Shown here: piece by piece, positions 34,220-42,821 of the stretch
Layout: each line of letters begins with the position of its first letter
Position numbering within the stretch: position 1 is the first letter of the stretch
NCBI GenBank assembly: GCA_965247425.1
Contig: OZ252023.1
Coordinates: 5,332,001 to 5,396,000, forward strand
DNA: 64,000 bases
Source: CAZOZZ01 sp965247425
GTDB lineage: Bacteria; Acidobacteriota; Terriglobia; 20CM-2-55-15
Direction of reading: 5' to 3'
Program-made: the position numbers and the translations under genes
The notes under the pieces: model-generated
What the model was told of the DNA's origin: nothing
Seen by the model: only the letters and a program-made list of their open reading frames with translations
Database searches by the model: none

Positions 34220-34999
34220 TTAACGTCCCAGGTACGCTTCGATAACCTCGGGGTTCTGTTGGATTTCCCGCATCGGTCCCTGGGCCAGCACTTTCCCCTC
34301 GTTGAGAACCGTCACCTCGGCGTCGAGATGTCGCACGAAATCCATGTCGTGCTCGATCACCAGGATGGTGTGATGTCCCTTGAGTCGCAGCAGAAGCTCC
34401 GCCGTTCCGAAGGCCTCCGCGTCGCTCAAACCGGCAGCGGGCTCATCGACCAGGAGCAACTGGGGCTTTGCGATGAGCAGCATCGCAATCTCGAGAGCCT
34501 GTCTCTGGCCATGACCGAGGTTCTCTGCCTTCATGCCGGCCGAATAGGCGAGGCCCACCGATTCGAGGACTTCGAATATGGAGTTCTTGACCTTCAGTGA
34601 AGGACGCCTCCAGATATTGTCCAGAATCCCGTGGCTGCCCGGCAATGCGAGCTCGACGTTCTCATAGACGGTGAGGCTTCCAAATCCCTTCGGTGTTTGA
34701 AACTTCCGGCCCACGCCCCGTCGTGCGATCTGGAACTCGCTCCAGCATGTGATATCGGTGCCGTCGAACACAACTCTGCCGCCCGCCAGCCGCGTCTTGC
34801 CGCTGATGACGTCGCACAGCGTTGTCTTGCCGGCGCCGTTCGGCCCGATGACGACCCGCAGTTCGTTGCGCGCGATCTCCAGATGTTCGATATCCAGGGC
34901 CTTGAAGCCGTCGAACACAGCCGTCGCGTTTTGGAGCGCGAGAATGTGATCGACACTCGTCACGGGCTCTATGTCAGGTTGCAGGGTGGATCGGCTCAT
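34220..34999 (-). CDS. urtD: Urea ABC transporter ATPase UrtD
   Basis: This is the second ATPase of the urea importer, with 259 residues. It has Walker A GPNGAGKTTLCDVISG, signature NLGHGQRQALEIAML and Walker B PQLLLVDEPAAGLSDAEAF. LGHGQRQ and KTRLAGG-type sequences are family features. The N-terminal extension MSRSTLQPDIEPVTSVDHIL is common in this subfamily. It lies between urtC and urtE, with 10 nt and 3 nt spacers. Confidence 0.93.
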   Translation of the reverse strand: MSRSTLQPDIEPVTSVDHILALQNATAVFDGFKALDIEHLEIARNELRVVIGPNGAGKTTLCDVISGKTRLAGGRVVFDGTDITCWSEFQIARRGVGRKFQTPKGFGSLTVYENVELALPGSHGILDNIWRRPSLKVKNSIFEVLESVGLAYSAGMKAENLGHGQRQALEIAMLLIAKPQLLLVDEPAAGLSDAEAFGTAELLLRLKGHHTILVIEHDMDFVRHLDAEVTVLNEGKVLAQGPMREIQQNPEVIEAYLGR

Positions 35000-35009
35000 T
35001 GCTCCTGTT

Positions 35010-36488
35010 TCACTTCCAGGCCATCAGTATCCTGGCTCCAAGGCCAGGACCCGCGGCGTGCTTCGTGCGGTCCGCCCATTGCAAGTAGACGTAAACCGCG
35101 AAGGCCGACAGCACCACCAGGTATTTCAAAACGTCCAGGGATGACGGCATCATTCCAAGTGCCTCGGTGACGATCAGCCATCCCAGACCGCACAGGGGAA
35201 TTGCGGTGTGGGCCACGCGTCCCCAGCAGATGGCCGCCGCGCCTCCCAGCATGATCAAGTACTGAACCTCGATCCCGGCGACCAGGAGATTGGATCCGGC
35301 GTCGGGGAGGAAGCCGAGCTTGTCGACGATGAGGAAAACCTCTGTGAAGGCGATCCCAAGCAACAAACGGCCCACGCGTCCACCGGAGCGCACCTCATCT
35401 TCCAGGCGTTCCCATAATCCGGCGATACCGTTAGGGAAAAACAGGACCGCCAGGAACATTCCTCCCTGAATGAAGGGCCATGCGCCGGGCATGTCGGTCG
35501 TCAAGGCCGAGTACATGAAGTTCACAAGCAGGGCGCCGAATACCGCTCCCCAGAGTTTCCCGCGGCCGCCGACCGCTACCCAGATGACCATCCAGATAGA
35601 ATCTTCAACCCGCATCACGTTCGGTGTGATGATACCGTTTTGCGGAACGTACAGGAGCCCTGCCACACCTCCGATCAACGCCGCGACGCCAAAGGCGAAG
35701 ACTTTATACAGGTCCGCTCGATAGCCCGTGAAATAGAGCCGCGTTTCGTTGTCGCGAACTGCGATCAGAACACGCCCCAGCCGGGATCGCGTGAGGTGGC
35801 TGTACGCCCAGAAAACCAGCGTCAGCGTAGTCGCCGTGAGCAGATACAGCCCGAGAATCCAGCCGTTCGCCGTGTTCAGGGGCTTGTAGAAATTGGTGAG
35901 CCCGTTCGTGCCCCCAAGCAGCATCTCGTTTCGGGAGAACGCCAGGAAGGCGCCCCACGCCAATGCCTGCGTGATGATAGCGAAATACACGCCGCGCACC
36001 CTGTTCCTGAAGATGAAGAATCCGAGCAGGAGCGCGATGAGTGTCGGAACCAGCAGGCCCGCGATGAGCGCAATCGGAAGCGACGAGAAAGGAGCCCACC
36101 AGGACGGCAGCGATTCGACGTTGTTGAAGAAGAAGAACTGGGGGATATTGTTGTATTCGGGACGGACATCGCCTCCGCCAGCGGCCAGGCTCAGGTGCAT
36201 GGCCATTGCGTATCCGCCCAGACAGAAGAAAAGCGCGTGACAGAGAGACAGCGTACCGGTGAATCCCCATATCAGATCGAGGCCGACTGCCGCGATGGCA
36301 AAACAGAGATAACGTCCGATACGATTCAGGTCGTGGGGTTCGAGGATCCCAAGCAGGTTCATCACGGGTAGCGCGACAAACGCAGCCAGCAGGATGAAAA
36401 CAAGCGCCCGTCCGCGGAAGCGCTCAACTTCCGGATAAGGAGAAGCAACCGACGGGAATTTGAATGTGAACCGGTCCAACAAGTTCAT
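35010..36488 (-). CDS. urtC: Urea ABC transporter permease UrtC
   Basis: This inner-membrane permease of the LivM type has 492 residues. The first half carries the conserved segments GRYLCFAIAAVGLDLIWGFT and LSLCHALFFCLGGYAMAMHL. The core includes ITQALAWGAF and GGVAGLLYVPQNG. The C-terminal part from about residue 370 adds three or four more hydrophobic helices (LLLGIAFTEVFLIVDKLGF, then YLIMLGGAAAICWG) beyond the usual ~360-400 residues of UrtC, an extension I cannot assign. It pairs with UrtB to form the channel. Confidence 0.93.
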   Translation of the reverse strand: MNLLDRFTFKFPSVASPYPEVERFRGRALVFILLAAFVALPVMNLLGILEPHDLNRIGRYLCFAIAAVGLDLIWGFTGTLSLCHALFFCLGGYAMAMHLSLAAGGGDVRPEYNNIPQFFFFNNVESLPSWWAPFSSLPIALIAGLLVPTLIALLLGFFIFRNRVRGVYFAIITQALAWGAFLAFSRNEMLLGGTNGLTNFYKPLNTANGWILGLYLLTATTLTLVFWAYSHLTRSRLGRVLIAVRDNETRLYFTGYRADLYKVFAFGVAALIGGVAGLLYVPQNGIITPNVMRVEDSIWMVIWVAVGGRGKLWGAVFGALLVNFMYSALTTDMPGAWPFIQGGMFLAVLFFPNGIAGLWERLEDEVRSGGRVGRLLLGIAFTEVFLIVDKLGFLPDAGSNLLVAGIEVQYLIMLGGAAAICWGRVAHTAIPLCGLGWLIVTEALGMMPSSLDVLKYLVVLSAFAVYVYLQWADRTKHAAGPGLGARILMAWK

Positions 36489-36498
36489 TTCCCCGCTC

Positions 36499-38169
36499 CT
36501 AATCCTCTGCCAGTCGGCCCTTGGGTGGGAACAGGCCCGAAGGACGCCATTGAAGGAACAAGATGATCAAGCCGAGCACCGCCAGTTTTCCGTATACCGC
36601 TTCGAGCCAGGGCTCGATGTATTTCGTAAGAAATCCCAATCCCGCGCCCGCGCTGATGACGCCGACCAACTTCCCGACTCCCCCGACGACCACGACCATG
36701 AAGCTGTCTACAATGTAGCTCTGTCCCAGGTTCGGGTTCAGTTTGTCGAACAGTGGCACCGCCGTGCCAGCCAGACCGGCCAGGCCGGCGCCCAGGCTGA
36801 AGGTGAGGGCGTCCACCCGCCTTGTGCGTACGCCCAGTGTTCCAGCAATCTCTCGATCCTGCATCGTGGCGCGTAGCAGCAATCCGAACTTCGTTCGCAA
36901 CACCAGGAAGTAAACCGCTGCGATCGCCGCGCCGCAGAATCCGATGATGAACATGCGGTTGAGCGGGAGCACGAGGTCTGGCACGACTTCCCAGCCCCCC
37001 TGGAGCCAACTTGGTGGGGTCAGGGAGGTCGTGTCACCGAATATGACGCGCACGCTCTGGATCAGGAGCAGGGAGATGCCCCAGGTTGCCAGCAACGTTT
37101 CCATCGGTCGGCCATACAGGTGCTTGATCACCAGGACTTCCGAAATCAGGCCGACAAATCCCGTCACCAGAAAGGCAAGAGGCAGCGCAACCAGGAAGTA
37201 GTAATCGAAGGCGCCTGCAGGCAGCCAGCCCTTGAAGAGTTCCGAGACCACGTAGGTGGTGTAGGCGCCTACCATCATGAACTCTCCGTGCGCCAGGTTG
37301 ATCACACCCATCAATCCGAAGATGATCGAGAGACCCAGCGCCAGGAGAATCAGGATGCTGCCCAGTGACAGCCCCGCGAAGGTGTGTTGAGCCACGCGTA
37401 CTTTGCGTTGATAAGATTCGATCCGCGCGAGCGCCCCTTCGATGCCTGTTCGAAGAGCGGTGTCCTGATTGATCCGGGCTCGTTCGAGTGCGGCCTGCAG
37501 ATCCGATACGCTTCGGCTCGATCCAATTTCGCCGAGAGTTCCGACAGCCGCGGCCTGAGCCTCGGAACTTCCGTGAACCAACTCGATTCGTGCGATAGCT
37601 TCGGTCAGGAACCGGGTGGTCGTGGCGTTGCTCTCGGATTGTAGTTGACTCTTCAGATCGTCGAGCAAACTGTTGTCCCCGTTGGTCGCCACCCTGAGGA
37701 TGGCCGCTTGCCTCCGTCCTCGATCGTCACTGTAAAGGGAGAGCGCGGCAATCAACGGTCCGAGAATTCGCCTTTCGGAAGCTTCGGCCCGCACCATGTT
37801 GGCGGAAAGCCCTTCCGCATAGGCCGGGGAACCCAGTGCAGTGACTAGTGGTTCGAGCGTGAAGGCGTCGACGAGCGGATAGACACGATTGCCTCGAATT
37901 TCCAGCCGGATCTGATAGATGACCAGTTCTCCGTTCTGGCGTTGCTCCAGCAGTCCTGCGCTGTATGCTTCAAGAACGGGAACAACCGCTGCGTTCTTGC
38001 CTGCGGCGATCCGGTTGTAGATCTCCTGACTGTCCGTTGCACTTCCGCCGATAAGTGCGCGCACGTCGGCACGGAGGTCATCCGGAACAGCCCGCAACTG
38101 GGCGAACCCCACGAGGGGGTTCGCCCAGAGCAGGCCTGCACACAGCAGGTTGAGGATAGTCGCTCTCAC
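36499..38169 (-). CDS. urtB: Urea ABC transporter permease UrtB
   Basis: This is the LivH-type permease of the urea importer, 556 residues. A signal-like N-terminus (MRATILNLLCAGLLWANPLV) precedes a helical, HEAT-like periplasmic region of about 240 residues (RRQAAILRVATNGDN and on), which is typical of UrtB but not of LivH. The membrane part follows, with FAGLSLGSILILLALGLSII and LMGVINLAHGEFMMVGAYTT. The start is GTG at 38169, 6 nt after the urtA stop, so translation is probably coupled. Confidence 0.94.
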   Translation of the reverse strand: MRATILNLLCAGLLWANPLVGFAQLRAVPDDLRADVRALIGGSATDSQEIYNRIAAGKNAAVVPVLEAYSAGLLEQRQNGELVIYQIRLEIRGNRVYPLVDAFTLEPLVTALGSPAYAEGLSANMVRAEASERRILGPLIAALSLYSDDRGRRQAAILRVATNGDNSLLDDLKSQLQSESNATTTRFLTEAIARIELVHGSSEAQAAAVGTLGEIGSSRSVSDLQAALERARINQDTALRTGIEGALARIESYQRKVRVAQHTFAGLSLGSILILLALGLSIIFGLMGVINLAHGEFMMVGAYTTYVVSELFKGWLPAGAFDYYFLVALPLAFLVTGFVGLISEVLVIKHLYGRPMETLLATWGISLLLIQSVRVIFGDTTSLTPPSWLQGGWEVVPDLVLPLNRMFIIGFCGAAIAAVYFLVLRTKFGLLLRATMQDREIAGTLGVRTRRVDALTFSLGAGLAGLAGTAVPLFDKLNPNLGQSYIVDSFMVVVVGGVGKLVGVISAGAGLGFLTKYIEPWLEAVYGKLAVLGLIILFLQWRPSGLFPPKGRLAED

Positions 38170-38175
38170 GGTCTC

Positions 38176-39414
38176 TTAGTTGCTGGCCTGCCTCAGGTAA
38201 TGGCTGAACGCTTCAGGTTCGACCAGGCCCGGAGTCTCCCAGATCACATCAAACTGACCGTCAGCCAGAATTTCACCGATATACACGGGTTTGTATGTGT
38301 GGTGATTTTCCGCGTGCATCTTCTTCGGCCCGCCCGGAGCGGGGAACTCGAGACCGAGAACCGCTTCCCGGACCGCGTCCACGGCCGCCTTCCAGATATA
38401 CACGCCGAAGTAGGCCGCCTCGATCGGATCGTCCGTCACGCGAGACCTTCCACCCGGAAGACCCTTCGCTTCGGCGTAGTTCTTGAAGGCCTCGACAAAT
38501 TCGTTGTTTCCGGGACTATCGAGAGACTGGAAGTAATTCCAGGCCGCCAGGTGGCCGACAAGATGCTCGGTTTCCATCGAGCGCAACTCGTCTTCGGCAA
38601 CCGAAAACGCCATGATGGGAACGTCATCGGACGTCAGTCCCTGGTTGGCGAATTCCTTATAGAAAGGCACGTTGCTGTCGCCGTTGATCGTCGGCAGCAC
38701 AGCCGCATCGCCGTCCTGGCCGAATTCCTTGATCTTGGCGACGATGGTCTGATAATCGGCATGACTGAACGGCGTGTACTCCTCAACGATGTTTTCTTCC
38801 GGGACGCCTTCGGCGATCAGGAATGCCTTGAGGATCTTGTTCGCCGTGCGCGGAAAGACGTAGTCGGTGCCCAGCAGGTAGAATTTTTTCTTCTCTCCTC
38901 CTTCAGGCGTCATCAGGTACTGGGCCGCGGGAAGAAGTTGCTGGTTCGGAGCGGCACCGGTGTAGAAGATGTTCGGACTCATCTCTTCACCCTCGTACTG
39001 GACCGGGTAGAACAGTAGCCCGTTAAACGACTCGAAGACTGGAAGGACCGATTTCCGGCTCACCGAAGTCCAACATCCGAAGACAACGGCCACCTCGTCC
39101 CGGACGAGAAGCTCGCGTGATTTTTCAGCGAACAGGTCCCAGTTGGAAGCGGGATCGACCACGACGGGTTCGATGGGCTTGCCGAGGACTCCTCCGGCGG
39201 CGTTGATCTCATCGATGGCCATCAGGACGACGTCCCGGAGCGACGTCTCGGATATGGCCATTGTGCCCGTCAACGAATGAAGCACGCCGACCTTGACCGG
39301 TTCGACAGCTTCAGTACAGCCTGCCAGGGTTATCAGTGTCAGGGTGGTCACCGCGGTAACGGCCATCAGGGATTGAACGCGGGCTCGAAGCCCTCTTCCT
39401 TTGAATCTGAACAT
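38176..39414 (-). CDS. urtA: Urea ABC transporter substrate-binding lipoprotein UrtA
   Basis: This periplasmic binding protein captures urea (or short amides) for UrtBCDE. The 412-residue chain has a signal ending in the lipobox LAGC, then the binding fold: VKVGVLHSLTGTMAISETSL, FGCWTSVSRKSVLPVFESFN, LFYPVQYEGEEMSPNIFYTG and DYVFPRTANKI. These strings identify UrtA rather than LivK or AmiC. Start ATG 39414 has GAGGAG at 10 nt; ATG 39423 is also possible but too close to that site. It is the first transporter gene after the porin. Confidence 0.93.
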   Translation of the reverse strand: MFRFKGRGLRARVQSLMAVTAVTTLTLITLAGCTEAVEPVKVGVLHSLTGTMAISETSLRDVVLMAIDEINAAGGVLGKPIEPVVVDPASNWDLFAEKSRELLVRDEVAVVFGCWTSVSRKSVLPVFESFNGLLFYPVQYEGEEMSPNIFYTGAAPNQQLLPAAQYLMTPEGGEKKKFYLLGTDYVFPRTANKILKAFLIAEGVPEENIVEEYTPFSHADYQTIVAKIKEFGQDGDAAVLPTINGDSNVPFYKEFANQGLTSDDVPIMAFSVAEDELRSMETEHLVGHLAAWNYFQSLDSPGNNEFVEAFKNYAEAKGLPGGRSRVTDDPIEAAYFGVYIWKAAVDAVREAVLGLEFPAPGGPKKMHAENHHTYKPVYIGEILADGQFDVIWETPGLVEPEAFSHYLRQASN

Positions 39415-39473
39415 CGCGGGCATTCTCCTCGAAAAATTGGTTGTGTATGACATCGAGATCCTCACTCTTTTCC

Positions 39474-40538
39474 TTAGAACTGAAACTGCGTGCCGAGGAC
39501 GATATGGTTGCGTCGTGTGTTGTCGGCTCCAAACTCCCTTCTCGAGTACATCAGCGACAATCGCGCGCCGTGGCCACGGATGACGTAGTTGAGGCCGGCG
39601 TCGAAGATCGAGTCACCCTCGAACTCCTGAAATCGGATCATGGGTTGGATCTGACCGATCCCCACTTTCTGGGGAAAGAGGTAACCCGCTTGAGCAAGGT
39701 AGGCGTTTCCTTCTCCAGTGGCGCCCCCGAGGTCGTAGTCGTAATAGGCGCCCTCAAGGCTCAGAACCCCATCGTTCGGCAGTTTCTTTTCGAACAGGAG
39801 ATCGAAGTTATAGCCGCGGAAATTTTCACGCGCCGTCGAGACGGTTTCGATGGCTTCATTCTGGAACTGGACGACAAAGGCAATCGCCAGGACGTCCTTA
39901 TCGCCATAGTAGGTGCTTGTCGTGTAGTAGCCGGGTTCCGGATCCAGGAAGTTGTAGGTGACGCGTGCCGCATAGAGCGACGAGTCACCCTGGCCGGCGG
40001 CCGCCGGGATGCCTTCGTAGGCGCCAACGGCGTACTTAAAGACGCCGCCTCCCACCTGTCCTGAAACCGAGACGCCGTCGTCACGGCCGGCAAAGATGGC
40101 CGGGTATCGGGAGACGAGCCCCGGATATTCGTACGCGGCCAGGTAGAACGGGCCGTCCAGATTCGCGCGATCCGAAGGAGGCAAGTGCCTGCCTGCCCAC
40201 AAGCTGAAGTATTCACTGGGTGAGAACTTCGCTACGCCGTCCAGAACGCGGATCTCGGACGAGGACTGGACATGCTCGGTGTTGAACTCGAGCGTCAGAA
40301 ACTCGTGAATCTGGCTGTTGACATAGAGGCGAGCGTTGTCCAGATCGAAGTTCTTTGTGTATGTGTTGTCCGGCTGCTCGGCGGCCCTGAACGTGGCTCG
40401 GAGGCCTCCACCGATGCTGACCCAGCGGCCATCGTCGAGGTCGATCTTCGCCTGGCCGTGAACCGTCGGTGCGCCCACTATCAGCCCGCCGGCCAGCAAC
40501 AGACTAAAGATCAGGCGTCTAAAGAAAATTCGTTTCAT
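39474..40538 (-). CDS. Outer-membrane porin of the urea operon
   Basis: The 354-residue protein has a signal peptide (MKRIFFRRLIFSLLLAGGLI, cleaved near HGQ) and a run of amphipathic beta strands (WVSIGGGLRATFRA, LYVNSQIHEFLTLEFNTEHV, FSLWAGRHLPPSDRANLDGP), ending in Phe (IVLGTQFQF) as outer-membrane barrels do. It resembles the phosphate-selective porin O/P-like group. Placed first in the urt operon, it probably passes urea or short amides through the outer membrane, like FmdC-type porins; that is inference. Start ATG 40538 has GGGAGGAC upstream. A long structured leader precedes it. Confidence 0.85.
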   Translation of the reverse strand: MKRIFFRRLIFSLLLAGGLIVGAPTVHGQAKIDLDDGRWVSIGGGLRATFRAAEQPDNTYTKNFDLDNARLYVNSQIHEFLTLEFNTEHVQSSSEIRVLDGVAKFSPSEYFSLWAGRHLPPSDRANLDGPFYLAAYEYPGLVSRYPAIFAGRDDGVSVSGQVGGGVFKYAVGAYEGIPAAAGQGDSSLYAARVTYNFLDPEPGYYTTSTYYGDKDVLAIAFVVQFQNEAIETVSTARENFRGYNFDLLFEKKLPNDGVLSLEGAYYDYDLGGATGEGNAYLAQAGYLFPQKVGIGQIQPMIRFQEFEGDSIFDAGLNYVIRGHGARLSLMYSRREFGADNTRRNHIVLGTQFQF

Positions 40539-40566
40539 GGGGTGATGTCCTCCCGAATCTTGCGAC

Positions 40567-40613
40567 AAAATAAAAAAACGCCCCGGGCGAGAGATTTCCT
40601 CACCACAGGACGT
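40567..40613 (-). terminator. Leader terminator 2 (attenuator)
   Basis: On the minus strand ACGTCCT pairs with GGGGCGT, and inside it GGTGAG pairs with CTCGCC, followed by TTTTTTATTTTG. The outer 5' arm shares bases with the hairpin at 40608-40621, so the two structures exclude each other, as expected of an antiterminator/terminator switch. Confidence 0.8.
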
Positions 40614-40644
40614 CACTGTCCAAACGGAAGACTTACGGTGTCTC

Positions 40645-40682
40645 AAAAACAAAAAAGTCCCCGGACCACATTGGTCGGAGAC
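40645..40682 (-). terminator. Leader terminator 1 (attenuator)
   Basis: On the minus strand GTCTCCGACC-AATGT-GGTCCGGGGAC folds into a 10-bp stem with one bulged C, followed by TTTTTTGTTTTTG. It lies about 40-75 nt into the transcript and well before the porin start, so it must be bypassed for expression. Confidence 0.8.
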
Positions 40683-40727
40683 TTCATCGTCAGGCCCCTT
40701 GGCACGTCGTTGTGCCGGGACAAACTT

Positions 40728-40757
40728 ACTATAGGTGGTGTAGGTTGGAACGGTCAA
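40728..40757 (-). promoter_or_regulatory. Sigma-70-type promoter of the porin-urt operon
   Basis: On the minus strand TTGACC (40757-40752), 18 nt, TATAGT (40733-40728). The predicted start of transcription, about 40720, falls immediately ahead of the first leader hairpin, which supports both the promoter and the leader. Confidence 0.75.
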
Positions 40758-40959
40758 GGGGTATATCGGGTGTGTGGGTCGGAAAGATCGCAAGGCCTTG
40801 AAGCTCAGCCATTTCGGAAGAGCAGCTCGGTCGAAGTTGAATGAGGCCCGGCCAGCGGGCATTTGAGTCGAATTCAAACCCATTGTTAAGGAAGTTCTAT
40901 TTTCGCATTGTTGAAATCGATATGGTGTCGGCGGTATCTTGTGGTATATATACCGTCAG

Positions 40960-41346
40960 ATGAAGAAGAAAAAGATATGGCTTGAGTTGAATCAGGTAAG
41001 GGGAGCGGTTGCGTCGCGACTGCGACGGCGGAAGTACAGCCTGATCGAGCGCCATGAGATACCCGACGGTTTGCTGCCTGGCTCGGTGTCGATTAGTTAC
41101 ACCCGGTGCGGTAAGCCGACGTGCCGGTGTGTGTCGGGTGAAGGGCACCCATCCTGGTCCTGGACATTCATGATGGACGGGAAGAAGCATGTCGAACACG
41201 TTCCAGCTGCCATGGTTGAGGAGATTCAAAAGCGTGTCGGAGCGGGACGGGAGTTTCAGGATGCGATCCGGGAGGTGCTGACAGCGAACGCGAAGTTGTT
41301 GGTGCTGGAGCGCCAGCAACAACGTGAGAAGCGGAAGCGCCGGTGA
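40960..41346 (+). CDS. IS accessory protein (DUF6788-like)
   Basis: A 128-residue basic protein (MKKKKIWLELNQVRGAVASR) with a central SYTRCGKPTCRCVSGEGH cysteine motif and a C-terminal coiled, Lys/Arg-rich tail. Such proteins commonly precede IS4-like transposases. Its stop overlaps the transposase start by 4 nt. TTG at 40939 would add seven residues. Its role in transposition is not known; DNA binding is plausible from its charge. The region 40758-40959 between the urt promoter and this gene is otherwise gene-free. Confidence 0.75.
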   Translation: MKKKKIWLELNQVRGAVASRLRRRKYSLIERHEIPDGLLPGSVSISYTRCGKPTCRCVSGEGHPSWSWTFMMDGKKHVEHVPAAMVEEIQKRVGAGREFQDAIREVLTANAKLLVLERQQQREKRKRR

Positions 41347-42536
41347 AAGGTCCGTCGGCACGAGGGATACGACGGTACGCGCGAAAGTGTTTGCGGCTGA
41401 AGGGGTATTTGAATCACCCCGGAGATGGGCGGGTGCGACCGCAGATCGGAAGTGGGCATCTGATCTGGTCTCTGGTGATCGGGTATCTGCTGCGGGAATC
41501 GAGCTTCCTGGCCATCGAGTCGCTCGCACGATCCTCGGCGTGTCGGGCCTTGGGAATCGGACGCCGCTTTAGCGACGACACGCTGGGCTATTTTACCGAG
41601 AAGCTGAATCCGGAATTCACGCGCGGCGCGTTGACCACAGCCATCAAGCAGGCCAAGCGCAATAAAGCGTTCGACGATTGCCGATTCATCGGCCTGGCGC
41701 TGGACGGGACAACCGTGGGGCGTGTCGGTGAGGCCGGGTGTCAGTGGTGTCGACCCCATCGCAACGCCGAGGGGGAGGTGACCACCTACTTACACCACGT
41801 CGTGATGGCCACCATCGTGGGCACCGGGTTCACTTTACCGGTCGATGTGGAACCCTACGGTAGTGGGGATAGCGAATGGTCGGGGGGGCAACGACTGCTT
41901 CGTCGGGTGGTGGGGCAGTTGGGGCCGCGTTTTGCCGATTATGTTGTTGTCGATGGGGGCTATGCGTCGGCTCCGTTCCTGCACTTGGCCGACGAGTTGG
42001 GATTGAAGACCATCGTCCGTCTCAAAGCCAATCTTCCGAGCTTGTTCAACGCCGCCAAAAGCCGGTTTGCTTGTCAGCCGCCGTCCCGGGTTTTCAAGGA
42101 TGGAGCCGATCGGGTGGAAATCTGGGATGCAGACGACTTCGATCCCTGGGGCCGATTGAACTGGCCGACCGTGCGCGTGATCCGCTACCGGCAAGAGAAA
42201 CCCGATGGATCGGTGGTCGAAGCCTACTGGCTGACCAATTTCTCGATGAACCAAGTGGGAGCGCCCACTTTATTTCGCATGGCCAAGAGTCGTTGGGAAG
42301 TCGAAAACCAAGGTTTCAACGATGCCAAGAACCGTTATGGGATGGCCCATATCCCCCATCACCACGCCAACAGCTTGCTTCTCCACTGGCTCCTCATAAG
42401 CCTGGCTCTCACGATCGAACGTCTGTATCGATTGCGTCATTTGCATCGCGGGCGCCATCGCCCGCATACCTCCATCGAGCTTCTTCGTTTGCTTCGCCTC
42501 GCTCTGTCTGCCCCAACCCCAGCCGACTCCAGCTGA
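41343..42536 (+). CDS. IS4-like DDE transposase
   Basis: The 397-residue protein has an N-terminal helical region (SGHLIWSLVIGYLLRESSFL) and an RNase-H-like catalytic core: first Asp in LALDGTTVG, second in YVVVDGGYAS and the Glu in KSRWEVENQGFNDAKNRYGM, a YREK-like region typical of IS4-type enzymes. It is paired with the accessory gene upstream. The terminal inverted repeats of this element could not be set by eye, so its borders within 40760-42730 are open. It separates the divergent urea-transport and urease operons. Confidence 0.85.
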   Translation: MKGPSARGIRRYARKCLRLKGYLNHPGDGRVRPQIGSGHLIWSLVIGYLLRESSFLAIESLARSSACRALGIGRRFSDDTLGYFTEKLNPEFTRGALTTAIKQAKRNKAFDDCRFIGLALDGTTVGRVGEAGCQWCRPHRNAEGEVTTYLHHVVMATIVGTGFTLPVDVEPYGSGDSEWSGGQRLLRRVVGQLGPRFADYVVVDGGYASAPFLHLADELGLKTIVRLKANLPSLFNAAKSRFACQPPSRVFKDGADRVEIWDADDFDPWGRLNWPTVRVIRYRQEKPDGSVVEAYWLTNFSMNQVGAPTLFRMAKSRWEVENQGFNDAKNRYGMAHIPHHHANSLLLHWLLISLALTIERLYRLRHLHRGRHRPHTSIELLRLLRLALSAPTPADSS

Positions 42537-42821
42537 ACTGACTCGTTTCCCTGGTCTCCACGCGCCTGCCTGACCCCAATCACCGGGCTGGACCCGCTAC
42601 GGATACCTGTCTCTCGAAAATACCCCTCACTTCAAATTCCTCTCCCTCCTCGACCTTTTCCCTTCCAGAGCCCCTTCCAGACACTCCGTCCTCCCTGACT
42701 TCCGAAATGGCTGCTTGAAGCTGGAGGTTCTTGATTCCCTCACTCTTCAGCGTTAGTATGCAGCCTTCCGTTTGTCGTTTTCTCTGTTGAAGTACCAGTA
42801 GTTCAATCCAACAGGATCCCA
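42537..42821 (+). promoter_or_regulatory. Intergenic region with urease promoter
   Basis: No gene is present. From about 42600 to 42720 the plus strand is strongly pyrimidine-rich (runs such as CCTCTCCCTCCTCGACC). A promoter-like pair, TTGATT (42731-42736), 17 nt, TAGTAT (42754-42759), lies 62 nt ahead of ureA. This gives the urease operon its own start downstream of the IS4-like element. The right border of that element also lies somewhere in this interval. Confidence 0.55.

Larger units (their letters stand above)
40561..40720 (-). promoter_or_regulatory. Structured leader of porin-urt operon: two hexaloop/terminator modules
   Basis: Read on the minus strand, the leader holds two modules in series. 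Module 1: a hairpin at 40716-40701 (GGCAC, loop AACGAC, GTGCC), a small hairpin at 40691-40680 (GAC, loop GATGAA, GTC), then a terminator. Module 2: a hairpin at 40643-40629 (AGAC, loop ACCGTAA, GTCT), a hairpin at 40621-40608 (GGAC, loop AGTGAC, GTCC), then a second terminator whose 5' arm overlaps the last hairpin. Paired hexaloops with A at position 1 and G at position 4, ahead of an overlapping terminator, are the known signature of ANTAR antiterminator targets. Two loops fit fully, one fits as a 7-mer and one has G at position 1. Confidence 0.55.

Noticed and set aside
40561..40720. Guanidine (ykkC or mini-ykkC) riboswitch ahead of the urea operon
   Set aside because: The ACGA strings are not in the GG-ACGR-CC hairpins of guanidine-II, and the long conserved parts of guanidine-I are absent; the hexaloop pattern fits ANTAR targets better.
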